Positions 43,239 through 52,619 are shown, counted from the first letter of the stretch. The stretch is DNA of 64,000 bases from Lachnospiraceae bacterium (GCA_910576125.1 CAJTHM010000012.1:62001-126000); one strand, 5' to 3'. The notes: a model not told the origin generated them from the sequence alone. Program-made: numbers and translations.

Positions 43239-44612
43239 ATGATATACAGTTTGAGGGATTTGGTCTGGTTATTTTTTGTCTACTCTTTCGCCGGCTGGTG
43301 CACGGAGGTGTGCTACGCCGCGTTCATCCGCAGGAAATTCGTGAACCGGGGCTTCGTGAACAGCCCCTATTGTACCATATACGGCTTCAGCGCCGTTCTC
43401 TTCGCGGTGTTCCTGGCGGAGCTTGCAGACAGTGCTTTCTTCCTTTTTCTGGGCGGCCTGCTGCTGGCCTCGCTGGTTGAATACACCACCGGCATGCTCA
43501 TGGAGAAGATTTTCCACAGGAAATTGTGGGACTATTCTGATATCAGGTACAATTTAAGCGGCTATGTCTGCGCCCGCTATTCCCTGCTGTGGGGCCTGCT
43601 GGCCGTGGCCACCGTGCGCTACGTCAATCCGTTGCTGTGCAGTCTCCTGCGCGGGGTGCCGGACCTGGTGACATTGACCTTGCAGTGGGCCGCGGCCGGT
43701 CTGCTGGCAATAGACTTCATCACCACCTCCATGGCCGTGCTGGGCATGCAGGTCAGCGCGAAGCGCCTGTCCCAGCTTTCCGAGGGAATGCAGCATACCT
43801 CGAAGCTTCTGGAGAACCGGCTCACTGTCTGGGTGCAAAAGCGCATGCAGCGTTCCTTCCCCTCCATCAATCCTGAGACAATAGCGGCGGATCTGAGAGC
43901 GAAATCGGAACAGGCCAAATCAAAGCCCGCCGTATTCGCGAAAGGGTGCAGCTTCTATAAGCTGGTGTCCCTGTTCTTCGTCGGCGCGTTCCTGGGAGAT
44001 ATCACGGAGACCATATTCTGCTTTCTGACCACCGGGGTGCTCATGAGCCGCAGCAGCGTGGTGTACGGGCCTTTCAGCATCGTCTGGGGGCTGGGCTGCG
44101 CTCTTCTGACCCTCTTCCTCTATCGCTACCGGAACAAGACCGACCGTTATATCTTCCTGGCAGGCACTCTGCTGGGCGGCGTCTATGAGTATGTCTGCAG
44201 CGTCTTCACGGAGCTGTTCTTCGGCACGGTGTTCTGGGACTACAGCGGCTTCGCTTTCAACCTGGGCGGGCGCATCAATCTGCTGTACTGTTTTTTCTGG
44301 GGAATCGCGGCTGTGGTGTGGCTGAAGATAATCTATCCGAAGCTGTCAGACCTGATAGAGAGGCTCCCTGTGCGAGCGGGCAGAATCCTGTGCAACTGCC
44401 TGATCGTGTTCATGATTGTCAATATGATTCTCTCATCCCTGGCGCTGGCCCGGTATACGCAGCGGCAGACCGATGGTCCCCGGGCGGAGGCTTCAGGTGC
44501 TGTTTCCCCGGACGCGGAGCCGGAGGATAATCCCCTGGCCTCTTTTCTGGACGCCCATTTCCCGGACGAGCGGATGGAACGAATCTACCCTAACGCAAAA
44601 CTGGTGGATTGA
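43239..44612 (+). CDS. Putative ABC transporter permease with two CmpB domains
   Basis: The 457-residue membrane protein contains the PF06541-type domain twice. The first copy (residues 8-135) has FFVYSFAGWCTEVCYA, NRGFVNSPYCTIYGFSAVL, SLVEYTTGMLMEKIF and KLWDYSDIRYNLSGYV; the second (from about 240) repeats FFVGAFLGDITETIF, SRSSVVYGPFSIVWG and VFWDYSGFAFNLGGRI. Single-domain proteins are common in Firmicutes, and the ABC transporter label is historical and unproven. It ends with an acidic cytoplasmic tail. Confidence 0.85.
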   Translation: MIYSLRDLVWLFFVYSFAGWCTEVCYAAFIRRKFVNRGFVNSPYCTIYGFSAVLFAVFLAELADSAFFLFLGGLLLASLVEYTTGMLMEKIFHRKLWDYSDIRYNLSGYVCARYSLLWGLLAVATVRYVNPLLCSLLRGVPDLVTLTLQWAAAGLLAIDFITTSMAVLGMQVSAKRLSQLSEGMQHTSKLLENRLTVWVQKRMQRSFPSINPETIAADLRAKSEQAKSKPAVFAKGCSFYKLVSLFFVGAFLGDITETIFCFLTTGVLMSRSSVVYGPFSIVWGLGCALLTLFLYRYRNKTDRYIFLAGTLLGGVYEYVCSVFTELFFGTVFWDYSGFAFNLGGRINLLYCFFWGIAAVVWLKIIYPKLSDLIERLPVRAGRILCNCLIVFMIVNMILSSLALARYTQRQTDGPRAEASGAVSPDAEPEDNPLASFLDAHFPDERMERIYPNAKLVD

Positions 44613-44689
44613 GCGATATTCCTTAATTTTTTATATATTTTTTTTATAAATCCTTAAGTCTAAGGTCAAACTTTAGACACATTTTCAGG

Positions 44690-44865
44690 GTATGATAGAT
44701 ACATAAACAAAGGAGCTGTTGAATTTTGATAAACAATGGTCAGGGTTCTGTCAGCTTCGACTAATAGCAATACTGCGAAAGCAGTTTTACTATAGATACC
44801 TTTCCCTTTCATGTTTTCTTTTATTTTTTACTCCCGAAAAGAGCCCGCCTGGCGGGCTCTTTTTG
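44690..44865 (+). ncRNA. Possible short transcript ending in a terminator, no gene behind it
   Basis: After the CmpB-type gene there is a TATGAT box near 44691, a ribosome-binding-site-like AAAGGAG at 44709, a 12-codon TTG frame, a tight ACTGC-GAAA-GCAGT hairpin near 44770 and finally a strong terminator at 44841. No coding gene follows on this strand. A small RNA or leader remnant is possible; a -35 box is not clear. Confidence 0.35.
44841..44865 (+). terminator. Intrinsic terminator
   Basis: GAGCCCGCC pairs with GGCGGGCTC and is followed by TTTTTG on the plus strand. Confidence 0.85.
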
Positions 44866-44929
44866 TGTGCGCGGTTTACATCAAGGACAGTTTGCCGGCA
44901 AGCTCCCCCCCGAATCGCCCGTCCGGTCC

Positions 44930-44963
44930 AAAAAGGCCAAGCCCGAAAGCTTAGCCTTTTTTT
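44930..44963. terminator. Bidirectional terminator after the second phosphodiesterase gene
   Basis: AAGGCCAAGC and GCTTAGCCTT form a 10-bp stem with one mismatch, flanked by an A-run and a T-run, so it works best on the minus strand at the end of the gene at 44966-45709. Confidence 0.75.
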
Positions 44964-44965
44964 CA

Positions 44966-45709
44966 TTATTCCAGCCGGTTGCTGGTGATGAAATCCACGC
45001 CCCAGGACACCAGCCGCTCTGCCTCTTTTCTGTCATCGCAGGTCCAGCAGTTCACCAGAATCCCTTCCCCGTGAAGCTCCTCCACGATTTCCTTTGTCAG
45101 GGCCCTGTAGTATATATCCAGATTCAGTCCGTACTGTTTCAGGGTCTCCAGGATTTCCTGGCTGTACTCGCCGGTGAGATAGTATAATTGCTGCTCCGGC
45201 AGAAGTTCTCTCAGGCGAATCATATTGTTCAGGGCGAAAGAGATGAATGTCACCTGCTCCAGATAGCCCAGCTCCCGGATTTCCTCCACTATCCGCCGTA
45301 TATCCTTTGAAGAAAATTCGTTCTTCAGCTCCAGGATGCAGACTTTTCCGTATTTCCGGCAGATGGTAATGTACTCTTTCAGATTCGGTATGACAAGGTC
45401 CTGCCTGTCTTCCAATGTGACGGAATCTCCCGCCGCCTCCGGACAGATGTCCTTCAGCATAGTCCTGCGCACCCGCTCATAGTCCGAGGACTCCACATGG
45501 ATGTCCTCCTTTGCCACGCGCCCTGTGTCATCGTCATGGATAACTACAAACTTGCCGTCGCGCGTCACATGGGCATCCGTCTCCACGCCGTAATAGCTGC
45601 GGTTCCCGGCCGCCACGAATGCCGGAATGGAATTCTCCGTTTCCAGGCCGCTCACGCCTCTGTGGGCTATCATCCTTGTGTTTCCTCTGTTGATTTTTAT
45701 GGTATCCAT
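44966..45709 (-). CDS. Glycerophosphodiester phosphodiesterase, soluble
   Basis: The 247-residue protein shows the GDPD signature MIAHRGVSGLETENSIPAF (catalytic His and Arg), GVETDAHVTRDGKFVVIHDDD (metal ligands) and VCILELKNEF. It lacks a signal peptide or membrane anchor, unlike the enzyme at 39421-40254, so it probably acts on imported glycerophosphodiesters. Confidence 0.92.
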   Translation of the reverse strand: MDTIKINRGNTRMIAHRGVSGLETENSIPAFVAAGNRSYYGVETDAHVTRDGKFVVIHDDDTGRVAKEDIHVESSDYERVRRTMLKDICPEAAGDSVTLEDRQDLVIPNLKEYITICRKYGKVCILELKNEFSSKDIRRIVEEIRELGYLEQVTFISFALNNMIRLRELLPEQQLYYLTGEYSQEILETLKQYGLNLDIYYRALTKEIVEELHGEGILVNCWTCDDRKEAERLVSWGVDFITSNRLE

Positions 45710-45868
45710 TTTCCCCGCCTTCCATCTGCCGGAAGCCTGCCGGCCCGGCCCTTTTATGAGTCCATCATATCACGGACCGGATAGTTGCGCAAGGAAAGAA
45801 TCCATCCGTTTCCCCGCCGCAAGAAGCTGAACGGACAGACCAAAAATCACCGGCATCTGCCTGCATCT

Positions 45869-47467
45869 CTAGTCCAGGCGATAGGGACCGCACGGCTCCC
45901 TCTTTCGCCCTCCCAGCTCCATGAGCCCGGTCAGAAGCAGGAGCAGGATTACCACAATTCCATACACAGCATACGCCGGAAGCTCCCACAGGATGAACAG
46001 GGCGATGATGGGCGCAGCCGCTGACACCAGCCCTATGACCATCATCAAAAAGACAGAAGCCCCCTGCTTCACTACCTTGATCTCGCTGTCCCAGTCAAAG
46101 ACAGGAAATCTCTCATTCACCGCTATCCCCGTCCGGGCGCCGAAGAGGATGTAGGCTGCCGGTACCGCCAGCAGGCTGATTGTCTCCGTCCAGCCCGGGC
46201 GCAACGCGGCTATCAGTATCGCCTCCGATGCCAGATAGAAAGGCAGGGTCACTATCAGCTGCAGAGCCACCTTGCTCCGAATCATGTCACGCCTGCTGAC
46301 GGGCAGGGTCTGCATCATCCACCAGCTCTTTCCCTCCATGGACAGCGAACAGGCAGTCAGCGGCATCAGCACGGGAAATGCCCCCAGCAGCACGGGCAGG
46401 GCCCTCTCCGCCACGCCGGGAAGACCCAGCATTTTGTCCACACTGTCTTTTCCCGCCATCGCCACGCCGATGGCCAGAAGCACCATCATCACCTCTCCGG
46501 TCAGCGTATTCACCACATATATGCTGGAGGAAAAATAACGCCTCCATTCCCGCTCCAGCAGGCTCCTTATCACGGGCCTGGCCCGCAGGCTCTCCATGCG
46601 GTAGTTGCCCCGGGCTTCCCTGGCGCTGAGCAGGCCGCATACATGGCCGTAAAAATGCCCCAGAATCTCCAGGAAAATCAGGAAACATCCCAGGGACACC
46701 CCCAGGAACAAAACCAGGGCGGCCGCTTTCCCGGATACCATGGCCTCTGAAATCCAGAGAGCCGGCGGATAGGCGCTGCCGATCCGATTTCCCAGCTGCT
46801 GCGCCATCCCCTCCATTATGACTATCAGTTCGTCTTCTCCCATCCTGCTCATCCCCATGCTTCCCACCAGAAAGACGCACAGAAAAATCATAGTCAGCAG
46901 GATGGAGACCAGATTCTTCCTCTTCCATCTCCCCGCTATGCCTGCAATCAGGGCTCCTGCCACAGAAGCCGCCGTCAGAGGCAGCAGGGGCAGGAAAAGT
47001 ACGACTATGGCGCCGTAAAGATAGAATGTAAAGCCCGGCTTCTCCAACATTCCATACACCACCATCCCCGGCAGCATCACCGCCACGCCCAGCAGCATAT
47101 CCGTGAGGTACATGGAAAGGAACCGGCTGGCGATGATGCTCTTTGCCGTCACTGGCAGGGCCACCTGTTTTTCATATGCCCTCTGGTCAAAAAGCACCGG
47201 GCCTGCTTTCGCTATGGTAAAGAAGAATGCCACCAGAGATACGACCAGAGCCAGAACCGCCGGGACGAAATATCCCATCCCTATGATGACAAATCCGTAG
47301 CTCGCGGCCCCCACATAGGCGGCCATCATGAGTATCAGCAGAGCCCAGAGCACCCCCATCAGGCAGTAACCCAGCTTCTTCTTTTTGTCTTTCGTGTGGC
47401 GGAATTCATTGAAGCCGAACATTCCATACAGCGAGAGTTTTGTCAAAAGTCTAATCTGCCTTGTCAT
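45869..47467 (-). CDS. ABC-2-type exporter permease
   Basis: The 532-residue membrane protein has about twelve hydrophobic segments in two halves, with EFRHTKDKKKKLG at the N-terminus and LLEREWRRYFSSSIYVVNTL in the middle. It overlaps the end of the ATP-binding gene by 17 bases and so forms a complex with it. The substrate is unknown. Confidence 0.82.
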   Translation of the reverse strand: MTRQIRLLTKLSLYGMFGFNEFRHTKDKKKKLGYCLMGVLWALLILMMAAYVGAASYGFVIIGMGYFVPAVLALVVSLVAFFFTIAKAGPVLFDQRAYEKQVALPVTAKSIIASRFLSMYLTDMLLGVAVMLPGMVVYGMLEKPGFTFYLYGAIVVLFLPLLPLTAASVAGALIAGIAGRWKRKNLVSILLTMIFLCVFLVGSMGMSRMGEDELIVIMEGMAQQLGNRIGSAYPPALWISEAMVSGKAAALVLFLGVSLGCFLIFLEILGHFYGHVCGLLSAREARGNYRMESLRARPVIRSLLEREWRRYFSSSIYVVNTLTGEVMMVLLAIGVAMAGKDSVDKMLGLPGVAERALPVLLGAFPVLMPLTACSLSMEGKSWWMMQTLPVSRRDMIRSKVALQLIVTLPFYLASEAILIAALRPGWTETISLLAVPAAYILFGARTGIAVNERFPVFDWDSEIKVVKQGASVFLMMVIGLVSAAAPIIALFILWELPAYAVYGIVVILLLLLTGLMELGGRKREPCGPYRLD

Positions 47468-48179
47468 GATGCGTCACCTCCATAAATACGTCTTCCAGAG
47501 ATCTGTCTCTGGTAAGCTCTTTCGTATCCCCCTCCACTTTCAGCTTTCCGGCCGATATGACAGCGATGCGGTTGCAGAGCTTCTCCGCCACTTCCAGCAC
47601 ATGGGTGGAGAAGAAGATGGCGCTGCCTCTCTCGCAGAGAGCGTGCATTTTCCCTTTCAGAAGCAAAGACGCCTCCGGATCCAGCCCCACAAAGGGCTCA
47701 TCCAGCACCAGCAGTCCGGGCTCATGAATCAGCGCTCCTGTGAGGGCCAGCTTCTGCTTCATGCCGTGGGAATAGGTGGATATCAGGTCTCCCAGAACAG
47801 GAAAGATGCCGAAATCCCCCGCCTCCCTGCGGATACGCTCCTCCCTGTCCCTCCCGGACACCTGGTAGATATCCGCCAGAAAGTTCAGGTACTGGATGCC
47901 CGTCAGGTATTCGTAGATATCAGGATTGTCCGGGATATAGGCCGTCACCTGCTTGCAGGCCATGGCCTGGGACTGCACGTCCCTGCCATCTATCAGAATC
48001 TCTCCCTGGTCAAAGTCATGTATTCCCACCACAGCCTTTATGGTGGTGGTCTTGCCGGCCCCGTTGTGCCCGATGAAGCCGTAGATATCTCCTGCCCGCA
48101 CTGTCAGCGACAGATTGTCCACGGCCGTCTTTCCGCCTTTGTAAGTTTTTGTCAGATTTTTTATTTCCAGCATTTTCAA
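47451..48179 (-). CDS. ABC transporter ATP-binding protein
   Basis: The 242-residue subunit has Walker A GHNGAGKTTT, signature YSHGMKQKLALTGAL, Walker B LLVLDEPFVGLD and switch His in IFFSTHVLEVAEKL. The YSHGMKQ signature is typical of drug/antimicrobial or CcmA-type exporters with a separate ABC-2 permease, which here follows immediately. Confidence 0.93.
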   Translation of the reverse strand: MKMLEIKNLTKTYKGGKTAVDNLSLTVRAGDIYGFIGHNGAGKTTTIKAVVGIHDFDQGEILIDGRDVQSQAMACKQVTAYIPDNPDIYEYLTGIQYLNFLADIYQVSGRDREERIRREAGDFGIFPVLGDLISTYSHGMKQKLALTGALIHEPGLLVLDEPFVGLDPEASLLLKGKMHALCERGSAIFFSTHVLEVAEKLCNRIAVISAGKLKVEGDTKELTRDRSLEDVFMEVTHHDKAD

Positions 48180-48249
48180 TTCCCTCCGTCCTTTTGGCGC
48201 ATTTTACTGCGGAGGTTTCTTTTTCGCTATCCTCCACAGCTCTTCTATT

Positions 48250-48289
48250 TTGATATCAATATGATATCATACTAATTGCATCTGTGCAA
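48250..48289 (-). promoter_or_regulatory. ABC exporter promoter with tandem palindromes
   Basis: Minus-strand TTGCAC (48284-48289) and TATCAT (48261-48266) are 17 bases apart. Two perfect palindromes sit on and after the -10 box: TATGATATCATA at 48260-48271 and TTGATATCAA at 48250-48259. GntR/YtrA-type repressors bind such sites before similar exporters, but no such regulator gene is next to it here. Confidence 0.65.
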
Positions 48290-48304
48290 GCCATAAAATA
48301 TCTC

Positions 48305-48336
48305 AATAAAAAAATATATGCTTTTCCGCATATATT
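48305..48336 (-). terminator. AT-rich terminator-like hairpin
   Basis: ATATATGC and GCATATAT (about 48313-48334) form a stem followed on the minus strand by TTTTTTATT. It could end transcripts coming from the zinc-ribbon gene upstream. Confidence 0.4.
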
Positions 48337-48540
48337 ACTACGAAAGCGAATTATCATTCCGCGGCATCATCGGCATTTGGAACGTCATGCCTTTCGGCAC
48401 ACCCGAAGAGGTAAAAGAAAACGCCGCCTCTTCGCGGTGCCTGCCCATCTGCCGGAGCCTGAGATTCCATGGGAGAATATTTTGCTCATGGGGAAGTTTG
48501 TAAAGAATATACCAGATAATTCGATAGAAAGCGTTTGAAT
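48318..48540 (+). pseudogene. Possible remnant of a uroporphyrinogen-decarboxylase-like gene
   Basis: The plus strand encodes GIIGIWNVMPFGTPEEVKEN, which resembles the conserved FGTPEEV region of URO-D/methyltransferase proteins, and then in another frame EIPWENILLMGKF, which resembles their closing PPENILAM segment. The order and spacing fit a decayed C-terminus. The resemblance is short, so confidence is low. Confidence 0.3.
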
Positions 48541-48589
48541 CTGTTTCGGAAAGAACACCGGCATGCAGATGTCTGAAAGCATGCCGCCA

Positions 48590-48808
48590 CTATGTCCGAA
48601 ATTTCTTTTCCAGTGCAGGGATATCCTCTTTGTCAATCCATTCTTCTGAATATCCGCAGTTACAGCATACATACCTTGGCACTTTTACATAAGAAAATAT
48701 AGTTAATCCCACCGGGATGTTATTGCCGCTTCCATAGGCGCCTGCCCTGCCCTCTATCCTGAGGATGTTGCTGCTGTTGCATTTTGGACATATTTTACTG
48801 TTTTTCAT
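48590..48808 (-). CDS. Small zinc-ribbon protein
   Basis: The 72-residue protein has two zinc-binding pairs, CPKCNSSN near residue 7 and CCNCGYSEEW near 48, separated by a hydrophobic segment (IPVGLTIFSYVKVPRYV). This is the usual form of small conserved Firmicute zinc-ribbon proteins of unknown role. A GGCATGC/GCATGCC hairpin (48560-48585) follows its stop. Confidence 0.75.
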   Translation of the reverse strand: MKNSKICPKCNSSNILRIEGRAGAYGSGNNIPVGLTIFSYVKVPRYVCCNCGYSEEWIDKEDIPALEKKFRT

Positions 48809-48883
48809 GATAATCTCCTTTTATATAGGCCAAATTTCATGATACTGTTTATCGAATCTGCACAGGGCCGCGGAAGTCCTTTA

Positions 48884-49228
48884 TCAGGGCTTCAAGTCTA
48901 TCTCCTCCTGTATGTACCTGGGCTCCTCTATCAGGCCGATTCCCGTGAATACGGCCCAGATATAGGGCGCACCGTACAGATTCAGGGTCTTCGGCCCTAC
49001 AATCCTCTTCGGCGCGTCCTCCCCCACCTGATCCTGAATCAGCTTCTCGTAAGCTTTCTCGAACGTGCTCCTGGTGATAGAGCGCTCCCGCCTGTCCGTG
49101 AACAATTCGCCGCCCTTGATGGTATAGGTGAAAGGAAGCCCTTTTTTGGTCAGGAATTGCTGTCCCTCGTGTTCCCGTATCGCGTCCCACAGGCCGGGGA
49201 CGGTTATCTTTGATGTGTTGAGTTTCAT
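48884..49228 (-). CDS. Uncharacterised 114-residue protein
   Basis: A small soluble protein beginning MKLNTSKITVPGLWDAIREH, with LPFTYTIKGGELFTDRRERSITRSTF and the closing block KTLNLYGAPYIWAVFTGIGLIE. Its regular mix of strands and helices looks like a real domain, perhaps nucleic-acid binding, but I recognise no family. The start is confirmed by a ribosome binding site GGAGGC before the ATG. Confidence 0.65.
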   Translation of the reverse strand: MKLNTSKITVPGLWDAIREHEGQQFLTKKGLPFTYTIKGGELFTDRRERSITRSTFEKAYEKLIQDQVGEDAPKRIVGPKTLNLYGAPYIWAVFTGIGLIEEPRYIQEEIDLKP

Positions 49229-49318
49229 ATGCCTCCTTGCGCTCCGGGCGCATTTATCTGATAGTATGAGAACCCGCCATGGTCCTATCTAAAATCCTAC
49301 CCGATATGGGAGATATTG

Positions 49319-50749
49319 TCAATGGGAAATCGATGAATCCCTCAGAATCGCCGTATTCTTCTCCACCTCGCCTTTCGTCAGGGGATAGGCGAACCGGATG
49401 ATCAGGAACACCACCAGATAGCAGACTCCCGGCACCAGGGTGGCTACTGTGTAAATCCGCTCCGCCACGACTTCCCTCTGGGCGGGAGCCTCAGACACAT
49501 AGCCTATGGCTGTCAGCACGAAACCGCCCAGACCTCCCGCCAGAGCCTGCCCCACTTTTCTGGCAAAGGAATACACCGCGTAGACTGTGCCGTCCTCCCT
49601 TTTTCCCGTTGTCACCTCCTGGTAATCGATGATGTCCGTGATATAGGCCCATACAATCAGATTAAACAGGCCCGTTCCAAGGGTCCCCAAAAACAGCAGC
49701 GCCATGAACAGCGGAATGCTCTCCACCCGCAGCAGGAACAATGCCAGATAGATGATTCCGGCCGCCAGCATTCCCACCGCCCCTGCCTCTTTCTTGCCGA
49801 ATTTTGATGCAATCGTGGAAATGAAAGGAGCCAGCAGCAGGGTGCCGCCGATGCTCACCACATTCACCATAGACAAGGCTTTCGCGTTCCTGAAATAATC
49901 CAGGAAGAGGTAATTGTTCATGGTCTGGCCCATCAGCGTGGCCAGAAGCAGCACCAGCGCCGCGCACACCAATGCCAGCAGCGGCCTGTTCCGCCCGAGG
50001 CTGCGCAGCATCTCCCAGGCCGTCTCCCCTTTCTCCTCCTTTTTATGGAAAACCACCCGCTCCCTGCACAGCGCGTAGCACAGTACATAACAGACCACGG
50101 CCAGCGCGCCGAACACAAAGGCCGTCACCGTAAAGCGCACCGGCAGCACAATCTGGTTCCCTGCCTGGTCCGTCTCGTATACAATCAGCGGCACCAGCAC
50201 ACCGATGGCCAGCCCCGCCAGGCTGGCGCCTATACTCCGGAAAGTGGACAGGGAAGCCCTGTCTTTCACTTCCGTGCTGATCACCGAGGCCATGGAGCCA
50301 TAGGGAATGTTGATGGCCGTATAGCAGAAGCTGCTCCAGAGCAGATATGTGAACACCACGTAGACAAGCTTCGCCCCATAGGCCCAGTCCCGCACGAAAT
50401 ACAGGTACATGGCAGAACTGGACACCGCCACCGGGATGCACATGCGCCTGATCCAGGCCCGGAACCTGCCGTCCTTTGCGGGCCGCATATGGTCTACGAT
50501 ACGCCCCATAGTTACATCCGTAAAAGCGTCCACGAACCGCGCCCCCAGGAACAGCAGCCCCACCGCGAAGCCGCTTAAGCCAAGCACCTTGGTATAGAAT
50601 ACCATCAGGTAGCTGCTGGCGAAGATAAAGCTGAAATCATTGCCGAAATCCCCGAACATGTATCCGATTTTATCACGGATTCCAAAGGGGCGCACATCTC
50701 CCGCCCTGTCCTCTTTCACATTTCCTTTATCGTCAACTGTCCTCGACAT
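49319..50749 (-). CDS. GPH-family sugar:cation symporter
   Basis: A 476-residue, 12-helix protein with the glycoside-pentoside-hexuronide features IGYMFGDFGNDFSFIFASSYLMVFYTKVLG, DAFTDVTMGRIVDHMRPAKDGRFR and TDIIDYQEVTTGKREDGTVYA. It would bring in a glycoside together with sodium or protons. No glycoside hydrolase gene is adjacent. Confidence 0.9.
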   Translation of the reverse strand: MSRTVDDKGNVKEDRAGDVRPFGIRDKIGYMFGDFGNDFSFIFASSYLMVFYTKVLGLSGFAVGLLFLGARFVDAFTDVTMGRIVDHMRPAKDGRFRAWIRRMCIPVAVSSSAMYLYFVRDWAYGAKLVYVVFTYLLWSSFCYTAINIPYGSMASVISTEVKDRASLSTFRSIGASLAGLAIGVLVPLIVYETDQAGNQIVLPVRFTVTAFVFGALAVVCYVLCYALCRERVVFHKKEEKGETAWEMLRSLGRNRPLLALVCAALVLLLATLMGQTMNNYLFLDYFRNAKALSMVNVVSIGGTLLLAPFISTIASKFGKKEAGAVGMLAAGIIYLALFLLRVESIPLFMALLFLGTLGTGLFNLIVWAYITDIIDYQEVTTGKREDGTVYAVYSFARKVGQALAGGLGGFVLTAIGYVSEAPAQREVVAERIYTVATLVPGVCYLVVFLIIRFAYPLTKGEVEKNTAILRDSSISH

Positions 50750-50970
50750 AAAACCTCCATCTCGCTGCGTCAGATTAAGTCCTGCATGTCAGGACTGTCC
50801 ATAGCATTCCTCACTGCGGAGGAAATTATTCGAAGCGAAAGCTCCTGCTTATCCAACAGCGCGGATTCCAAACGAAATCATTCTTTACATCCGGCGCGGA
50901 CATGGCTATAATAAGCATATGCCATCCTGTCCCATGACGGACAGAACCGGCAGAAGAATCGGAGGTTGCC

Positions 50971-51885
50971 ATGACGATATTTACCGTATTTTTCCAGATG
51001 CTCTCTCTGCTCATCATGATAGGGGCCGGCTGGTTCATGACAAAAAAGGGGATGCTGGACGCCCGCACCAACACCCAGATGTCCAAAATGATCGTGAACG
51101 TCTTCAATCCCATGCTCATCATATCCAGCGCCGCGTCCTCTGTGGGGCTGATTCCCCTGGGTACCATGGGGCTGGTGAGCCTGATCGCCGTAGCCATGTT
51201 CGCCATCCTGATCGCCGCTGGCATGATTCTGTCGCCGTTCTTCGACAAGCGCGCCGACCAGCGGAAGATATTCCAGATGATGTTCGTCTTCTCTAACTTA
51301 GGATTCATCGGCATACCGGTGGTCAGCAGTATCCTGGGGGCGGAATATGTGGTCTATGTGACGGAGTTCCTGGTGATTTATACGATCGTATTCTATACCT
51401 ACGGAGTGGCCCTGATGGACGGAAAGTTCTCGGTTTCTTCCCTGAAGACCATGATAAACCCGGGGATGGTGTCCGGCATAGCGGCTCTCCTGCTCATCAT
51501 ACTGGGCATACAGCTGCCGGGATTCCTGATGACGGCAGTGACCTATCTGGGGAACGTGACCTCTCCCATGGCGCTGGTGGCCGTGGGCTTCGCGCTGGCC
51601 AGCACGGATTCGAAACTGATTTTCTGCCAGCCGAAATTATATCTGTTCTCTATCGTCAAACTGTTGGTGCTGCCCTTGCTGATGCTGCCGCTGCTGCGGC
51701 TGGCCACCGGCGATCCCGCCCTGATTTCCGTGTGTATGGTCATGTTCGGCATGCCCATCGGCAATATGCCCCTGATACTGGGCAACCAGAAAGGCATAGA
51801 TGGCAGCACCTGCAGCGCTGCCATCATTCTGACTACCATATTATGCGTGTTCACGATTCCCGTCCTGCTGGCGATCGTGGGGTGA
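50971..51885 (+). CDS. AEC-family transporter
   Basis: A 304-residue membrane protein with ten helices and the auxin efflux carrier/malate permease pattern: LSLLIMIGAGWFMTKKGMLDARTN, a broken middle helix with PGMVSGIAALLLIILGIQLP and a closing MPIGNMPLILGNQKG. It would carry organic acids or amino acid derivatives. Confidence 0.88.
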   Translation: MTIFTVFFQMLSLLIMIGAGWFMTKKGMLDARTNTQMSKMIVNVFNPMLIISSAASSVGLIPLGTMGLVSLIAVAMFAILIAAGMILSPFFDKRADQRKIFQMMFVFSNLGFIGIPVVSSILGAEYVVYVTEFLVIYTIVFYTYGVALMDGKFSVSSLKTMINPGMVSGIAALLLIILGIQLPGFLMTAVTYLGNVTSPMALVAVGFALASTDSKLIFCQPKLYLFSIVKLLVLPLLMLPLLRLATGDPALISVCMVMFGMPIGNMPLILGNQKGIDGSTCSAAIILTTILCVFTIPVLLAIVG

Positions 51886-51905
51886 TTCGTATCTGCTGCC
51901 GATTC

Positions 51906-52481
51906 CTACGCTCCGGCTGCGTTCTTCTCAATCCAGGAAAGAATGATGTCCACGCCCGCAGGCCCATCGTCCACCGTCCTGAAGCCGTTGACGATGATGT
52001 CCGCTTTCCACTTGGAGGGCTCCACGTACTCCCGCTGTCTGGGCACTACAGCCTGGACATAGCGTTCCATAATCTCCTCCAGGTCCTGCCCGAATGCCAG
52101 GTTCCGGGTGACGCGTCTGCGCAGCCTCTCGTCCGGATCGCAGTCCACAAAGACTTTCAAATCCAGCACAGGCGCCATCGCCTCATCCCAAAGTATGAAC
52201 ATCCCCTCTATCAGGATGATGTCCCAGTCCTCCTCCCGGGCCGCCAGCACATCCGCGTGAAGCCTCTCTAAATCCAGCGTATTCGGATGATTGTCATCCC
52301 GGTAGATCTTGCCGTTCAGGATGCCCGCCACATCAGGGCGCTCCGATGCCTCCCTGAAGTACTTGTCCATGCGGAAGACTTTCACTTTGTAGTCGGACAG
52401 CCGCTCCTCCAGCCTGCTGGTCAGCGTGGACTTGCCGCTGGCGCTGTCTCCCCCGATTCCTACTACATATGCCCGCTTCAT
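51906..52481 (-). CDS. Uridine kinase-like P-loop protein
   Basis: The 191-residue protein has Walker A GGDSASGKST, a DKYFRE motif like the DDFY of uridine kinases, DHPNTLDLERL-like DNHPNTLD, IILIEGMFIL and a lid RRRVTRNLAFGQDLEE. It belongs to the uridine kinase/phosphoribulokinase superfamily but is shorter than Udk, so the substrate is uncertain. It lies on the same strand as trmL with about 140 bases between. Confidence 0.82.
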   Translation of the reverse strand: MKRAYVVGIGGDSASGKSTLTSRLEERLSDYKVKVFRMDKYFREASERPDVAGILNGKIYRDDNHPNTLDLERLHADVLAAREEDWDIILIEGMFILWDEAMAPVLDLKVFVDCDPDERLRRRVTRNLAFGQDLEEIMERYVQAVVPRQREYVEPSKWKADIIVNGFRTVDDGPAGVDIILSWIEKNAAGA

Positions 52482-52619
52482 CCGTCTACCTCCTCATTTG
52501 GGTTTTCTATTTTCCGAACCGCGCCTCCCCTGCGGAGCACGGCCCGTTTTCTCTTCCTTAGTCTGCCATGAAATCTCCGGCGTTCCGCCGCATGGCTGTC
52601 CTCTCTCCAATCGGCAGAT

